Positions 45,232 to 55,724 are shown, numbered from the stretch's first letter. The stretch is 64,000 nucleotides of DNA from Mycolicibacterium confluentis (GCF_010729895.1 NZ_AP022612.1:2170001-2234000), one strand, 5' to 3'. Notes: generated from the letters alone by a model not told the origin. Numbers and translations: made by a program.

Positions 45232-46031
45232 AGCCAGCGGGTCAGGGTCAGCACCCGTGCCGTGCGCAACTGGTGCAGCAGCACCTCGACTCGGCGCCGG
45301 GAGAACTCCAGGTGCCACTCCGGCACTGTGCCGCTCAGGCGCAGCAGATTCGGTTCGAAGTGCACCTGCGTCAGCTCCAAGCCGTGCGGGAGTTCGGGCA
45401 GACGGACCCGATAGGCCCGCAGTCGCATCGGTATTCGCCGATGCCGTCGGCCGAGGACCAGGCTGCGGGGTGCGAACACCACCGCGGGCGGTCCGGACTC
45501 CTGCAGTCGGGCGTCGACCACCAGGTAACCCCAGCCGGCGCGGCGAGCCAGATGCACGCGGGCCACGCCGTCGTCACCCACGTCGCCGACGAACCATCGT
45601 GAGACCTGTCGGAACAGCACGTCGAGCGTCGCGGCGGGGATGTCCAGGGTCAGGTGGACCGGCGCCGCGACCAGCACCGGCGGTGTCCCGGGCCTGATCC
45701 GTACATTGTGCAGTCGTGCGGTGCCGTGCGTGAAAACGCAGGTGTCCCAGGTGATGTCATCGGCACGCAGCCGGACGTCGTCGAGCCGCCCGCGGGCCAT
45801 CGCGAGGACGTCGAGCCGGGAGTCGAACGCCGTCACCGTCATGGCGATGTCACCGCGGTCCAGTCGGGCTGTGATCCGCCGGCCCAGCACGAACCGGCGT
45901 GCGGTCAGGAACAGCGACCGGTATGCGGCGCCGGTCCCGGCCGACAGTGGGGGGACACCCGCGGCCGACGCCCAGAGGGTGCTCACCAGATCGCGTCGTG
46001 TCCTAGGTTCGGAACCCCGGTTGGCACTCAT
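45228..46031 (-). CDS. DUF2993-domain protein
   Basis: 267 residues. Central DUF2993 features: a strand-rich region ITARLDRGDIAMTVTAFDSRLDVLAMARGRLDDVRLRADDITWDT and LELTQVHFEPNLLRLSGTVPEWHLEF. Related to LmeA, a lipid-binding mannolipid-synthesis factor in mycobacteria, but this copy has no clear signal peptide and an N-terminus rich in Ser and Arg. Cellular role is not settled. It converges with the aldo/keto reductase, overlapping it by 4 bases. Confidence 0.68.
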   Translation of the reverse strand: MSANRGSEPRTRRDLVSTLWASAAGVPPLSAGTGAAYRSLFLTARRFVLGRRITARLDRGDIAMTVTAFDSRLDVLAMARGRLDDVRLRADDITWDTCVFTHGTARLHNVRIRPGTPPVLVAAPVHLTLDIPAATLDVLFRQVSRWFVGDVGDDGVARVHLARRAGWGYLVVDARLQESGPPAVVFAPRSLVLGRRHRRIPMRLRAYRVRLPELPHGLELTQVHFEPNLLRLSGTVPEWHLEFSRRRVEVLLHQLRTARVLTLTRWL

Positions 46032-46091
46032 GGCAGTATTCCCACTCTAAGCCGCAGTCCAGCGTCGGGCAGTGCGGTCTGGAGGACGGAA

Positions 46092-46970
46092 GTGGCAGTG
46101 CGCGAACCCAATCTGGCCGGAAAATCAGCCATCGTCGTCGGCGGCACCCGAGGAATCGGACGGGCCGTCAGCGAACTGTTGGCGACCCTGGGCGCCAATG
46201 TCGTGGTCAACGGCCGAAGCGCGGATGCGGTGTCTGACACGGTGTCGGCGATCAACACTGCCGGCCGCACCGGAGTCGGCTTCACCGGGTCACCGACTGA
46301 CGACGAGACTGCCGGGGCCCTTATCGCCGCGTGCACTGAGGCCTTCGGCGGCATCGACATCCTGATCAACTGCGCGGGAATTCCCGAACCGCCGCGGTCG
46401 TCGATCCTGACCATCAGCAGCGCAGAATTCGATGAACTCATCGACACGCACCTGGGCACGGCCTTCCACACCTGCCGGGCGGCGGCGCCGCTGATGGTGG
46501 CGCAGCGTTCCGGTGCGATCGTCAACACCAGTTCGTTCGCGTTCCTCGGCGACTACGGCGGTACGGGTTATCCGGCGGGCAAGGGTGCGGTGAACGGCCT
46601 GACCGTCGCGATCGCCGCCGAACTGGCCGAGCACGGGGTGCGGGCGAACGTGGTGTGCCCGGGTGCCAAGACACGACTGTCCACCGGCGCCGACTACGAG
46701 GAGCAGATCTCCGACCTGAATCGACGGGGCCTTCTTGACGACGTGTCCGCCCAGGGCGCGCTCGACGCCGCGCCTCCGGAGTACGTCGCGCCGTTGTATG
46801 CGTACCTGGCCAGCGACCTCGCGTCGGAGGTGACCGGTCAGATCCTGATCGGCGCGGGCGGGTTCGTCGGGCGGTTCGCCAAACCGACCCCGGCGCTGCT
46901 CGGTTACCGCGACCACCACGCGTCGGCGCCGTGGTCGCTGTCCGAACTGCACACGATGGTCAGCGGTTAG
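46092..46970 (+). CDS. Short-chain dehydrogenase/reductase (SDR), second
   Basis: 292 residues from GTG 46092 (GGAGGA 5 bases upstream). Nucleotide motif VVGGTRGIGRAVSELL, INCAGIPEPP, NTSSFAF with catalytic Ser, and Y-x3-K in GYPAGKGAVNGL. The C-terminal extension (YRDHHASAPWSLSELHTMVSG) goes beyond typical SDRs. Substrate unknown. It is convergent with the small PASTA-domain gene, with the stops adjacent. Confidence 0.88.
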   Translation: MAVREPNLAGKSAIVVGGTRGIGRAVSELLATLGANVVVNGRSADAVSDTVSAINTAGRTGVGFTGSPTDDETAGALIAACTEAFGGIDILINCAGIPEPPRSSILTISSAEFDELIDTHLGTAFHTCRAAAPLMVAQRSGAIVNTSSFAFLGDYGGTGYPAGKGAVNGLTVAIAAELAEHGVRANVVCPGAKTRLSTGADYEEQISDLNRRGLLDDVSAQGALDAAPPEYVAPLYAYLASDLASEVTGQILIGAGGFVGRFAKPTPALLGYRDHHASAPWSLSELHTMVSG

Positions 46971-47390
46971 CTACCCGACTGGGCGCGGCGTGACCGTCAC
47001 GGTGCCGGCGCCCGGAGTCGGCCGGCCGGGGTCGGCCGGTGCCTGCTGGCCCGCGGTGCCCCCCGGCACTGATCCGCCGGGCGGAACGAGCGAGTGTGTG
47101 TTGGGCGCCTTGGGCTGCTCCTGGCCGGGCTGCAGGTTGCAGTCGAGGCGCAGGCGAACGTTGCGGCCCGCGGGCTGCTGCTCGAGCACGACGCACTGTG
47201 ACTGCGGCAGATCGTTGCCGATCGAACCGCCGAAGATGGGCTTGTAACCCTGGCTCTTGAGGATCGCCGCCGCACGGCCGAACGTCTCGCCGGTCACATC
47301 CGGCACGGCCGCGGTGGCCGCAGAAGCGCCGATCACCGCCATGGAAACGGCAGCTCCCGCGCCTCCGAGGAACAGAGCAAGCTTCTTCAC
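46971..47390 (-). CDS. Secreted single-PASTA-domain protein
   Basis: 139 residues. Signal peptide VKKLALFLGGAGAAVSMAVIGASAATA (GTG start 47390, with GGAGG before it). One PASTA-like domain (VPDVTGETFGRAAAILKSQGYKPIFGGSIGNDLPQSQCVVLEQQP). A Pro/Thr/Gly-rich tail follows (PTPGAGTVTVTPRP). PASTA domains bind peptidoglycan fragments or beta-lactam-like groups. A kinase with an extracellular domain lies upstream on the same strand (47518-48987), but PASTA-to-kinase cooperation is not shown. Confidence 0.85.
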   Translation of the reverse strand: MKKLALFLGGAGAAVSMAVIGASAATAAVPDVTGETFGRAAAILKSQGYKPIFGGSIGNDLPQSQCVVLEQQPAGRNVRLRLDCNLQPGQEQPKAPNTHSLVPPGGSVPGGTAGQQAPADPGRPTPGAGTVTVTPRPVG

Positions 47391-47517
47391 GCACGACCTC
47401 CAATGGTTCTGCGGAGTGAAGATATCGCAGTTGGGACACCTGTGAAACTTATGGTTGATCGGCGCAGCGGCCCACAATGTTTCATCGCGTGGTCCACCGT
47501 GGTCGCCGGAGGCGCCG

Positions 47518-48987
47518 TCACTGGGCGTTTCCGCGCAGGATCTGCTCGGCGCAGCGCAGCCTGCTGTGGCCCGTCTGGTCCATACAGATGCGCACCGGTG
47601 ACTCGGTCTCATACGGCGGCGCGGTCGCGGGGGACGTGGTGACCACGGGATTGGGGATGACGCCCGACGACAGGGACCACAGGTACCGGTCGGTGTACTG
47701 CAGGTTCGAGCAGTAGGCGGTGGCGCCCTCGGCCGTGGTGGCGGTGGCGCCGGGCTGACTGCAGGTGCCACCCACAACGACGGTCGCGTCGGCGGACGCG
47801 TCCGTCGTGGTGATCTCGGTCTCAGTCTCGGTTTCGACGACCACATCGGTCGTGTCGGTCACGGTCTCCGTCGGCGGAGCAGGCGCCGCGGTCGCCGCGG
47901 CGGGCGGGGAGGTCCGCGCGGTGGTCCGGGCTGTGGTGTGCCCCGACGTCGTTGCGCGGTCACCCTCGAACTCTCCGACAGCGAACGCCACGGCGGCCAC
48001 CAGCAGCACCGCCAGCACAGCGGGCAGCAACACCGCCGGACGAAGCCAGGCCGGTTTGGGGGCCGCCGCGGCCCGGTGCGTATGCGAACTGTGCGACGCC
48101 GGGGCCAGTTGGGTCGGTTCGACGAATCCGGCCGCCTCCGTGATCGGCGTACCGGCCTGGGGATTGCCCAGGGCCCTGGCGAAGTCGAGGCACCGGGCGT
48201 ACCGATCCGCGGGATTCTTCGACAGCGCTTTGGTCAGCGCGGGATCCAGCGGCGCGAGTTCCGGGCGAAGTCCGCCGAGTCGGGGCGGCGCCGCCGTCAG
48301 GTGCTGGCTGATCACAACCGCGGGATTCGAATGCGAGAAGGGCGGTGATCCGGTGAGCAGATGGAACGCCGTGGCGGCCAGCGCGTACTGGTCGGCGCGT
48401 CCGTCGAGGTCGGTGCCCATGAGCTGCTCAGGCGCCGCGTAGGACACCGTGCCGACCGTCATGTTGGTGGCGGTCAGGCTGTTGGTTTCATCGTCGCGCC
48501 GGGCGATGCCGAAGTCGGCCAAAAGAATTCGCTCGTCGGTGGTGCCGGGGTCGGCGACCAGGATGTTGGCGGGCTTGACGTCGCGGTGCAGCAGATGGCG
48601 GGCATGGGCGTAGTCGAGCGCCTCGGCGACCGCGGTGATGATCGGCACCACGGCGGCCAACGGCAGGCCCGAAGGATTGCGCTGCAGGAGTTCGGCCGCG
48701 TCGATGCCGTCGACGTAGTCCATGGAGATCCACAGCTTGCCCTCGTGTTCGCCGCGGTCATGCACCCCGACGATGTGGGGGTGCCACAGGGCGGCGACCA
48801 CGTCGGCTTCGCGATCGAACCTGCTGCGGTATTCGGCGTCCTCGGTGCATGTCTCGGTCAGCACCTTGAGGGCGTCCTGGCGATTCAGCCGGGGATGGCG
48901 CGCCAGATACACCTCACCCATGCCTCCGGCGCCCAGGAGACGGATGATGGTGTAGCCCGCGAACGTGGCACCGTCGGCCAACGGCAT
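47518..48987 (-). CDS. Ser/Thr protein kinase with extracellular C-terminal domain
   Basis: 489 residues. Kinase: [11 protein letters not shown] (17-27), Lys41, HRDVKPAN (134-141), DFG (158-160) and [12 protein letters not shown]. One membrane segment follows near residues 325-345 ([21 protein letters not shown]). The extracellular part is Thr/Ala/Pro-rich, then a small domain with Cys ([34 protein letters not shown]). It resembles the PknF/PknJ group; the outside domain would sense envelope signals. Upstream, TATATT lies 8 bases before the ATG and no ribosome site is seen, so the mRNA may be leaderless. Confidence 0.88.
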   Translation of the reverse strand: MPLADGATFAGYTIIRLLGAGGMGEVYLARHPRLNRQDALKVLTETCTEDAEYRSRFDREADVVAALWHPHIVGVHDRGEHEGKLWISMDYVDGIDAAELLQRNPSGLPLAAVVPIITAVAEALDYAHARHLLHRDVKPANILVADPGTTDERILLADFGIARRDDETNSLTATNMTVGTVSYAAPEQLMGTDLDGRADQYALAATAFHLLTGSPPFSHSNPAVVISQHLTAAPPRLGGLRPELAPLDPALTKALSKNPADRYARCLDFARALGNPQAGTPITEAAGFVEPTQLAPASHSSHTHRAAAAPKPAWLRPAVLLPAVLAVLLVAAVAFAVGEFEGDRATTSGHTTARTTARTSPPAAATAAPAPPTETVTDTTDVVVETETETEITTTDASADATVVVGGTCSQPGATATTAEGATAYCSNLQYTDRYLWSLSSGVIPNPVVTTSPATAPPYETESPVRICMDQTGHSRLRCAEQILRGNAQ

Positions 48988-49042
48988 GAGGCGAATATAC
49001 AAGCGCCAGCGAAATCCGCTCGGCGAATGGAGCGCTGCCCGG

Positions 49043-51217
49043 TCAGGTCCCGGTGATCTCGCGCAGAACCTCACACAGGGCGGCGGCCCGAGCGTCGGCG
49101 AAGACGTCCTCCAACAGCACTGGTCTACCAGTCGAATCAGACAAGGGCACACGCCAGTTCGGATATTCGTCGGTGGTCCCCGGCTGATTCTGCGTGCGGG
49201 GATCGCCCAACGCGTCCGGCAGCGCCAGGGCCAGAAGCCGCGACGGCGTCCGGCCGAGGTACCGGTAGAGCGCGGCGATGACGGCTTCGCTGTCCGAATT
49301 CTCTTGTCCGACAGCACCCGAATTGTCGCTCGCGACAGTATCTGTGGCATCGTCGAGCAGGCCCACGCGGCGAAGTTCGGCCAGCCAGGCCTCCTGCGCG
49401 CGACGGTCGTCGGCCATCTCCTCGTCGGCCGAGCGCGTCAATAGGCCCAGGGAATCCCGCAGGCGAACATGCGAACCGGCCAGATAGCCGGCCGTCGGCG
49501 GCAGATCGTGTGTGGTGACCGAGGACAGGCAGTATTCGCGCCAGTGCTCGGCCGCCAGTGGGCCACCGTGGTATTCGTCCTGTTCAAACCACAGAATCGA
49601 CGTGCCGAGAATCCCGCGGCCACGCAGATAGTCGCGCACCCAGGGTTCGACGACCCCGAGGTCCTCGCCGACCACCACGGCGTTCGCGCGCTGGGCCTCC
49701 AAGGCGACGATGCCGATCATCGCCTCGTGGTTGTAGCGCACATACGTGCCCGCGTCGGGTGGCGCGCCCTGCGGAATCCACCACAACCGGAACAGGCCGA
49801 TGATGTGGTCGATCCGGACCCCGCCGGCGTGGCGCAGCACATGCGCGATGAGTTCGCGGAACGGGCGATACTCCTGCTCGTCGAGTTGGTCGGGCCGCCA
49901 CGGCGGCTGCGACCAGTTCTGGCCCAGCTGGTTGAACTCGTCGGGCGGAGCGCCCGCGGTGACACCCAGCGCCAGCACATCCTGCATGGCCCATGCGTCG
50001 GCGCCGTTGGGGTGCACGCCGACCGCCAGATCGTGCATGACTCCCAACGCCATTCCGGCCTGCACCGCGGCGGCCTGCGTCGCCGTCAGCTGCTCGTCCA
50101 GCTGCCACTGCATCCAGCGATGGAAATCAACTGCGGCCCTGTTCTTCTCGGCGAACGCCGCCACCGCGGGCGATTCCGGATGCTGCAGTTCCGCGGGCCA
50201 GTCGTGCCAGTCGGCGCCGTAGGTCTCGGCCAGCGCGCACCAGATCGCGAAATCGTCGAGGGCAGCGCCACGACGATCTCGGAACGCCGCGTAGGACAAC
50301 TCCCGTCCGGCCGATCGCGGCACCCGGAACACCATTTTGAGCGCCTTGCGTTTGGCCTCCCAGGCGGCATCGCGGTCGATGGCGTCGAGGTCGCGCGTGC
50401 GTGCACGCAGATCGGCACGCAACCGGCGCAGCCGGCGGCGCTTGGGAAGGTCGCCGTACTCCGTGATGGCCTCGACCCGCAGGTAGAGGGGATTGACGAA
50501 GCGACGCGAGGTGGGCAGGTACGGTGAGGGTTCCATGGGTCGCGTCGGGGCGGCCGCGTGTAGTGGGTTGACCAGGACGTACCCGGCGCCGTGTCGCGAG
50601 GCCGACCACACCGCCAGATCGGTCAGATCGGTCAGGTCACCCACGCCCCAGGACCTTTCCGAGCGCACGCTGTACAGCTGGGTGGCCAGGCCCCAGGTGC
50701 GGCCATGCCCCATCCGGGCCGGCAGTCCCAGCCACGCCGGCGTGACGATCAACGCCGCGCTCGCCTCGGTGTCACCGCTGCTCAGATGGAGGCGGTGGTA
50801 TCCGGGCGGCAGGTCGGCGGGCACCGCGAACGTCGCCTCGCCGACCAGCCGTCCGTCGAGATTGAAAGGGGGAGTGAGGTTCTCGAGCTGACGCAGGCCG
50901 GACCGAACGGTGCCGTCCTCGAGTCTGATCCACAGGTGCGCCGGATCGCCGTGGGTGACGTGCACCCAGAACGCGGTTTCGCCGCCCGCGGTGCTCACGA
51001 TGGTCGGCGGCAGTGACCTGGCCCAACGCGCGCGGTCGACTTTCCTCAGTGCCTCGTCGCATTCGGCGGCCGTCGACGCGGGCACACCCAGCGCGGACAG
51101 CACCGCGATCAGCGTCTCGGCCGCCACGGGGACCCGGCGGCCGGTCCAGTCGTCGAACTCGGTGGCGACGCCATGACGTGACGCGAGGTCGAGCAGGGCC
51201 GTGTCGGGTGGGGTCAT
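49043..51217 (-). CDS. malQ: 4-alpha-glucanotransferase (amylomaltase)
   Basis: 724 residues. The N-terminal ~150-residue extension ([31 protein letters not shown]) is typical of actinobacterial MalQ. The GH77 catalytic part includes [81 protein letters not shown] and [11 protein letters not shown]. It transfers maltosyl chains between alpha-glucans, in maltose and glycogen use. It is divergent from the MFS gene. Confidence 0.94.
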   Translation of the reverse strand: MTPPDTALLDLASRHGVATEFDDWTGRRVPVAAETLIAVLSALGVPASTAAECDEALRKVDRARWARSLPPTIVSTAGGETAFWVHVTHGDPAHLWIRLEDGTVRSGLRQLENLTPPFNLDGRLVGEATFAVPADLPPGYHRLHLSSGDTEASAALIVTPAWLGLPARMGHGRTWGLATQLYSVRSERSWGVGDLTDLTDLAVWSASRHGAGYVLVNPLHAAAPTRPMEPSPYLPTSRRFVNPLYLRVEAITEYGDLPKRRRLRRLRADLRARTRDLDAIDRDAAWEAKRKALKMVFRVPRSAGRELSYAAFRDRRGAALDDFAIWCALAETYGADWHDWPAELQHPESPAVAAFAEKNRAAVDFHRWMQWQLDEQLTATQAAAVQAGMALGVMHDLAVGVHPNGADAWAMQDVLALGVTAGAPPDEFNQLGQNWSQPPWRPDQLDEQEYRPFRELIAHVLRHAGGVRIDHIIGLFRLWWIPQGAPPDAGTYVRYNHEAMIGIVALEAQRANAVVVGEDLGVVEPWVRDYLRGRGILGTSILWFEQDEYHGGPLAAEHWREYCLSSVTTHDLPPTAGYLAGSHVRLRDSLGLLTRSADEEMADDRRAQEAWLAELRRVGLLDDATDTVASDNSGAVGQENSDSEAVIAALYRYLGRTPSRLLALALPDALGDPRTQNQPGTTDEYPNWRVPLSDSTGRPVLLEDVFADARAAALCEVLREITGT

Positions 51218-51281
51218 GCCTCAATCTTGCTGGCTTACCGCGGCCACGTCGCGCGAGACGCGGATCCGGCACGATCGTGGG

Positions 51282-52478
51282 GTGTCGCAGCAGCGGATTC
51301 GACGGGAGCGGACGGCGGTCGCTGCGCTGTTCTTCACCAACGGCGCGCTGTTTGCGAACCTCGTGCCGCGGTTCCCGGAGATCAAGGCCGACCTGCAGTT
51401 GTCGAACACGGCATTCGGCCTGTCGATAGCGGCCTTTTCGGCGGGCGCCCTGCTGTCCGGGTTGACCGCGGCCGCACTGATCCGGCGGTTCGGGCCGGGA
51501 GGTGTCGCGGTGTTCAGCAGTCTGCTGCTCGGGGCGCTGACCGTGGTCGTTGGGGTGGCGCCGACGTCGGCGCTGTTCGCGGTCGCGTTGTTCGTCGCCG
51601 GGTCGGCCGACGCCGTCACCGACGTGGGGCAGAACGCCACGGGCCTGTCGGTGCAGCGAGAGTACGGGCGGTCGATCATCAACTCGCTGCACGCCACATG
51701 GTCGGTCGGTGCGATCAGCGGCGGCGCGGTGGCCGCTGCGGCGATGGCACTGGGGGTGCCGCGGGTATGGCAGTTGCCGACGGTGGCGGTGGCGTGCGCA
51801 GTGGTGTGCCTGCTCAGCCTCCGCGCGCTGAGCGACGTGCCCGTGGTCACCGATCCGGCCGCGAAGTCCCAGGAGCGGGGCGCCTCGGGCACCGCCGTTC
51901 CGGTGGCGCTGGCCGCCCTTGCCGCCCTGGCCATCGCGGGGGCGTTCGTCGAGGACGCGGGCAGCTCCTGGGCGACGCTGTACCTGGGTCAGATGGGTGC
52001 GCCTCCCGCGCTGGCGGCGGGTGGATTCATCGCGCTGGTGTCATTCCAGTTCGTCGGCCGATTGATCGGCGACCGGCTGGTCGACCGGTTCTCCGAGCGG
52101 ACCGTCGTACGGGCCGGGGGAGTCCTGATCGCCGTGGGGATGGGGACAGCACTGGCCTTCCCGACCGTTCCGATGACGGTCGTCGGGTTCGCACTGGCGG
52201 GACTCGGCGTAGCCAGCGCGGTGCCCGCAGCATTCCATGGCGCCGACCGGGTTGCGGGGCTGCGCCCCGGCACGGGCCTGACGATCGTCAGCTGGCTGAT
52301 GCGGGGAGGTTTCCTGCTGTCGCCGGTGCTGGTGGGCGCGCTCGCCGACGCCGCGAGCCTACGGTTCAGCCTGCTGTCCGTGGTGGTGGCCGGCGTGGCG
52401 ATCGCCGTGCTGGCCACGGCACTTGCACCCGTCAGGCGTGGACCGAGCCCATCAGCTGGATCACCAAGACACCGCTGA
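51282..52478 (+). CDS. MFS transporter (YbjJ-like)
   Basis: 398 residues from GTG 51282; an upstream in-frame start at 51201 would add a 27-residue hydrophilic leader. About twelve membrane segments; sequence features ALFFTNGALFANLVPRFPEIKADLQLSNTAFGLSIAAFSAGAL, RLIGDRLVDRFSERTVVRAGGVL and GLRPGTGLTIVSWLMRGGFLL. It resembles the YbjJ/inner-membrane protein branch; the substrate is unknown. Its 3' end overlaps the convergent SMR gene by 47 bases. Confidence 0.82.
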   Translation: MSQQRIRRERTAVAALFFTNGALFANLVPRFPEIKADLQLSNTAFGLSIAAFSAGALLSGLTAAALIRRFGPGGVAVFSSLLLGALTVVVGVAPTSALFAVALFVAGSADAVTDVGQNATGLSVQREYGRSIINSLHATWSVGAISGGAVAAAAMALGVPRVWQLPTVAVACAVVCLLSLRALSDVPVVTDPAAKSQERGASGTAVPVALAALAALAIAGAFVEDAGSSWATLYLGQMGAPPALAAGGFIALVSFQFVGRLIGDRLVDRFSERTVVRAGGVLIAVGMGTALAFPTVPMTVVGFALAGLGVASAVPAAFHGADRVAGLRPGTGLTIVSWLMRGGFLLSPVLVGALADAASLRFSLLSVVVAGVAIAVLATALAPVRRGPSPSAGSPRHR

Positions 52479-52761
52479 TGATCAACCCGATGCCCGCGGC
52501 CATCATGGGCGTCAACCGCTCGGCGAACAGGAACCGCGCGATCACCGCGACCAGCGCGACACCGCAGGCTGACCACACGCCGTAGGCGATGCCCACCGGC
52601 ATTCCCAGCGACAACGACCACGACAGCATCACAAACGAGGCGACGTAGCCCAGGATCACCGGAGCGATCCACACCCTGCGTCGGAGGCCCTCGGAGGCCC
52701 GCAGCGACAGTGTCGCCACGACCTCGATGACGATCGCAGCGGCGAGCGCCAGCCACATCAT
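52432..52761 (-). CDS. SMR-family membrane transporter, subunit B of a pair
   Basis: 109 residues with four membrane helices. SMR signature: MMWLALAAAIVIEVVATLSLRASEG with the conserved membrane Glu14, then MLSWSLSLGMPVGIAYGVWSACGVALVAV (GxxYxxW). It starts within the stop of the upstream SMR gene (ATGA). Such pairs form an asymmetric antiporter in some bacteria (EbrAB, YkkCD), exporting cations or guanidine-like compounds. The N-terminal Glu is present in both members. Confidence 0.88.
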   Translation of the reverse strand: MMWLALAAAIVIEVVATLSLRASEGLRRRVWIAPVILGYVASFVMLSWSLSLGMPVGIAYGVWSACGVALVAVIARFLFAERLTPMMAAGIGLIISGVLVIQLMGSVHA

Positions 52762-53111
52762 GCGGTTTCTCCCGCTGCCGGCGCCTCGGCGGCGTTGTGC
52801 GAGCCGAACTCGACCAGCAGCACACCCGCGATGATCAGCCCGATCCCGAGGATGATCGGTGCCGTGAATGGATCGTGGAAGATCAGCGTCGCCAACACCG
52901 CGGTCAACGCGGTGCCACACGCTCCCCAGATTCCATAGGCCACACCGACGGGCATTCCCGTGCGAAGGACGTTGGCCAGGAAGACGAAGGACAGTACGTA
53001 CCCGGGGACAACCACAGCAAGGAACGCCGAGTGATCCTGGAAGGCACGCAACGCCAGCGTCCCGGTGACCTCGGTGAGGATGGCTGCGGCCAGCAGCGCC
53101 CATTTGCGCAT
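52758..53111 (-). CDS. SMR-family membrane transporter, subunit A of a pair
   Basis: 117 residues from ATG 53111 (MRKWALLAAAILTEVTGTLALRAFQD). Four membrane helices, conserved Glu in helix 1, and MPVGVAYGIWGACGTALTAVLATL. The C-terminus (HNAAEAPAAGETA) is longer than in its partner. The gene overlaps the partner start as ATGA. Both subunits keep the helix-1 Glu, so either homo- or heterodimers could transport. Confidence 0.88.
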   Translation of the reverse strand: MRKWALLAAAILTEVTGTLALRAFQDHSAFLAVVVPGYVLSFVFLANVLRTGMPVGVAYGIWGACGTALTAVLATLIFHDPFTAPIILGIGLIIAGVLLVEFGSHNAAEAPAAGETA

Positions 53112-53208
53112 CGCGCCAGGATAGGTGGCCATATGACCACGAATCGGGCCGGGTGCCGCGAGTAGCCTTGGCGAATCACCACGCTGTGCGACGAATGGAG
53201 AACCCACA

Positions 53209-54756
53209 ATGACCGGGGCCGCTTCTCCCACACTCACACATCCCGTCGTCGAGACGAGGTCCGGACCCGTCCGCGGCGTCGATGACGGCACTGTCGCGGC
53301 CTGGAAGGGCATCCGGTACGCCGCACCTCCGGTGGGGGATCTGCGGTGGCGTGCCCCCGTGCGACCCGAACCGTGGCGTGAGGTCCTCGACGCGACGGCC
53401 TACGGATCGGTCTGCCCGCAACCCGACAGCCCGATCCCCCTCGGAACCGGCACGCGCGCCTCCGAGGACTGCCTGTTCCTCAACGTCTGGAGTCCGTCGC
53501 AGGCGCTCGCGGATCAGAAGGGCCGCCCGGTCATGGTGTGGGTGCACGGCGGCGCCTACATCTTCGGTGCGGCCAGCCAACCCCTCTATGACGGACGGGC
53601 GCTGGCCGGTGAGGACGTCGTCGTCGTGACGCTCAATTACCGGATGGGCGCGCTGGGCTTTCTGGAACTCGGCGGCCTCGGCGGTGACGGCGAGTTCGAC
53701 ACCAACGTCGGTATGCGCGATGTGCTGTTGGCCCTGGAATGGGTCCGTGACAACATCGCTCGGTTCGGCGGCGATCCCGGGCAGGTGACGCTGTTCGGTG
53801 AGTCGGCAGGCGCCGGGATCGTGACCACGCTGCTGACCTCTCCGTCCGCGGCCGGTCTGTTCCACCGCGCGATCGCCCAGAGTTCGCCAGCCACCTCGGC
53901 CTACGACAGCGAGCGCGCCCGCAGCGTCGCCGCCCTGCTGCTGGACGGGTTGGGCGTCACGGCCAGTGAGGCACGGTCGGTGCCCATCGAGGCGTTGGTG
54001 GACGCGTCCCAACAGGTGTTCGACGCGGTGCCGACCACCAAGCCGGGGACTTTGGCGTTCGCGCCGATCGTCGACGGTGACCTGGTGCCGGACTATCCGG
54101 TGAAGGTCGCCCGGGACGGCCGATCGCTGTCCGTGCCCCTGATCATCGGGACCAACCGGGACGAGGCCTCGCTGTTCCGCTGGATGAAGTCCCCGCTGAT
54201 GCCGATCGCCCCAAAAACCATTCGCGCGATGTTCGAGGAGATCGCGGCCGAACAGCCTGAACTGGCGATCCCCTCGGAGGCCGAGATCGGTTCGGCCTAC
54301 TCCGGAATCCGGACCCGGGTGCGGGGGATGCACGTCGCGCGTGACGTGGGCTTCCGGATGCCGACGTTGTGGTTCGCCGACGGACACAGCGCGGTCGCCC
54401 AGGTCTACGTGTATCGGTTCGACTGGTCGACGCCGATGTTGAAACTCCTGCGCCTTGGTGCCGCACACGCCACCGAACTGCCGTATGTGTTTGGGAATCT
54501 CGTGATGGGGCCCAAGGACATCACCTTCAAGCTGGGCGGCCTCAAGATCGGGGAGGCGATCTCGGCGAGAATGCGGGCCCGCTGGGCGAACTTCGCCCGA
54601 GGTGGAGAACCCGTCGGCCCGGCGGGGGAGCCGTGGCGGCCCTACACCGCGACCGATCACTGGGCACTGGTGATCGACCGCCACGACCGCGTGGTCGATG
54701 ACCCCGACCGCGACATCCGCGCCGCGTGGGGCGACGAGGTGTTGAGCTTCCGCTGA
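53209..54756 (+). CDS. Type B carboxylesterase
   Basis: 515 residues, alpha/beta-hydrolase, carboxylesterase/lipase family (LipT-like, Rv2045c). Catalytic Ser in LFGESAGAGIVTTLL, the oxyanion loop in VHGGAYIFGAAS, the acid in TNRDEASLFRW and a His in AAHATELPYVFG. It hydrolyses ester bonds; natural substrate not evident. A ribosome site (GGAGAA) precedes ATG 53209. It is divergent from the SMR pair. Confidence 0.9.
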   Translation: MTGAASPTLTHPVVETRSGPVRGVDDGTVAAWKGIRYAAPPVGDLRWRAPVRPEPWREVLDATAYGSVCPQPDSPIPLGTGTRASEDCLFLNVWSPSQALADQKGRPVMVWVHGGAYIFGAASQPLYDGRALAGEDVVVVTLNYRMGALGFLELGGLGGDGEFDTNVGMRDVLLALEWVRDNIARFGGDPGQVTLFGESAGAGIVTTLLTSPSAAGLFHRAIAQSSPATSAYDSERARSVAALLLDGLGVTASEARSVPIEALVDASQQVFDAVPTTKPGTLAFAPIVDGDLVPDYPVKVARDGRSLSVPLIIGTNRDEASLFRWMKSPLMPIAPKTIRAMFEEIAAEQPELAIPSEAEIGSAYSGIRTRVRGMHVARDVGFRMPTLWFADGHSAVAQVYVYRFDWSTPMLKLLRLGAAHATELPYVFGNLVMGPKDITFKLGGLKIGEAISARMRARWANFARGGEPVGPAGEPWRPYTATDHWALVIDRHDRVVDDPDRDIRAAWGDEVLSFR

Positions 54757-54803
54757 GCTGGGGTTGAGATACGGCTCATGGCCCGCGACTAGACTGAATC
54801 GCC

Positions 54804-55724
54804 ATGCAGGACCTCTTGGCGGCGCTGCCACCTCAGATGCGAGACCCCGTGTTCTTCGCGGTGCCGTTCTTCCTCCTGCTGCTGACCATCGAGTGGACGG
54901 CGGCCCGCAAGCTCGAGACCCTCGAGGATAGAGCTGGCGAGGACGGTCAGCATCCCGCCGGTGGGTACCACACGCGGGACGCGTGGACGAGCCTGTCCAT
55001 GGGCCTGGTGTCGGTGGTCACCACCGCGGGCTGGAAGTTTCTCGCGCTGCTCGGGTACGCCGCGCTCTACGCCTATGTCGCACCGTGGCATCTGTCGCCG
55101 TCGAAGTGGTACACGTGGGTCATCGCGATCGTGGGTATCGATCTGCTGTGGTACCTCTATCACCGGATGGCCCACCGGGTTCGGCTGGTCTGGGCCACCC
55201 ACCAGGCGCATCATTCGAGCCAGTACTTCAACTTCGCCACCGCGCTGCGGCAGAAGTGGAACAACAGCGGCGAGATCCTGATGTGGGCGCCGTTGCCGCT
55301 CTTGGGTGTTCCGCCCTGGATGGTGTTCTTCGCGTTCTCGCTCAATCTCATCTATCAGTTCTGGGTGCACACCGAGCGCATCGACAAGCTTTGGCGCCCA
55401 TTCGAATTCGTGTTCAACACGCCGTCGCACCACCGTGTGCACCACGGTATGGATCCGGAGTACCTGGACAAGAACTACGGCGGAATCCTGATCATCTGGG
55501 ACCGCATGTTCGGCACCTTTCAGCCCGAGGTGTTCCGCCCGCACTACGGCCTGACCAAACAGGTCGGCACGTTCAACATCTGGCGACTGCAGACCCACGA
55601 GTACGTGGCGATCGGCCGTGATGTGCGTGCGACCCGCGGACTGCGGAACCGATTGGGCTATATCTTCGGCCCACCCGGATGGGCACCGCGCGGCAGCGAA
55701 ATGCCTGCGGGGGTCTCCGGATAG
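54804..55724 (+). CDS. erg3: Sterol desaturase/fatty-acid hydroxylase family membrane protein
   Basis: 306 residues, di-iron membrane enzyme. Three His boxes: HRMAH, HQAHHSS and HHRVHHG, with four or so membrane helices (FFAVPFFLLLLTIEW, WVIAIVGIDLLWYLY). Related to mycobacterial Rv1814 (erg3), which lies next to Rv1815 in M. tuberculosis; here the Rv1815-like gene is 4 kb away. Likely acts on lipids or sterols; substrate unproven. It is 47 bases after the carboxylesterase. Confidence 0.86.
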   Translation: MQDLLAALPPQMRDPVFFAVPFFLLLLTIEWTAARKLETLEDRAGEDGQHPAGGYHTRDAWTSLSMGLVSVVTTAGWKFLALLGYAALYAYVAPWHLSPSKWYTWVIAIVGIDLLWYLYHRMAHRVRLVWATHQAHHSSQYFNFATALRQKWNNSGEILMWAPLPLLGVPPWMVFFAFSLNLIYQFWVHTERIDKLWRPFEFVFNTPSHHRVHHGMDPEYLDKNYGGILIIWDRMFGTFQPEVFRPHYGLTKQVGTFNIWRLQTHEYVAIGRDVRATRGLRNRLGYIFGPPGWAPRGSEMPAGVSG

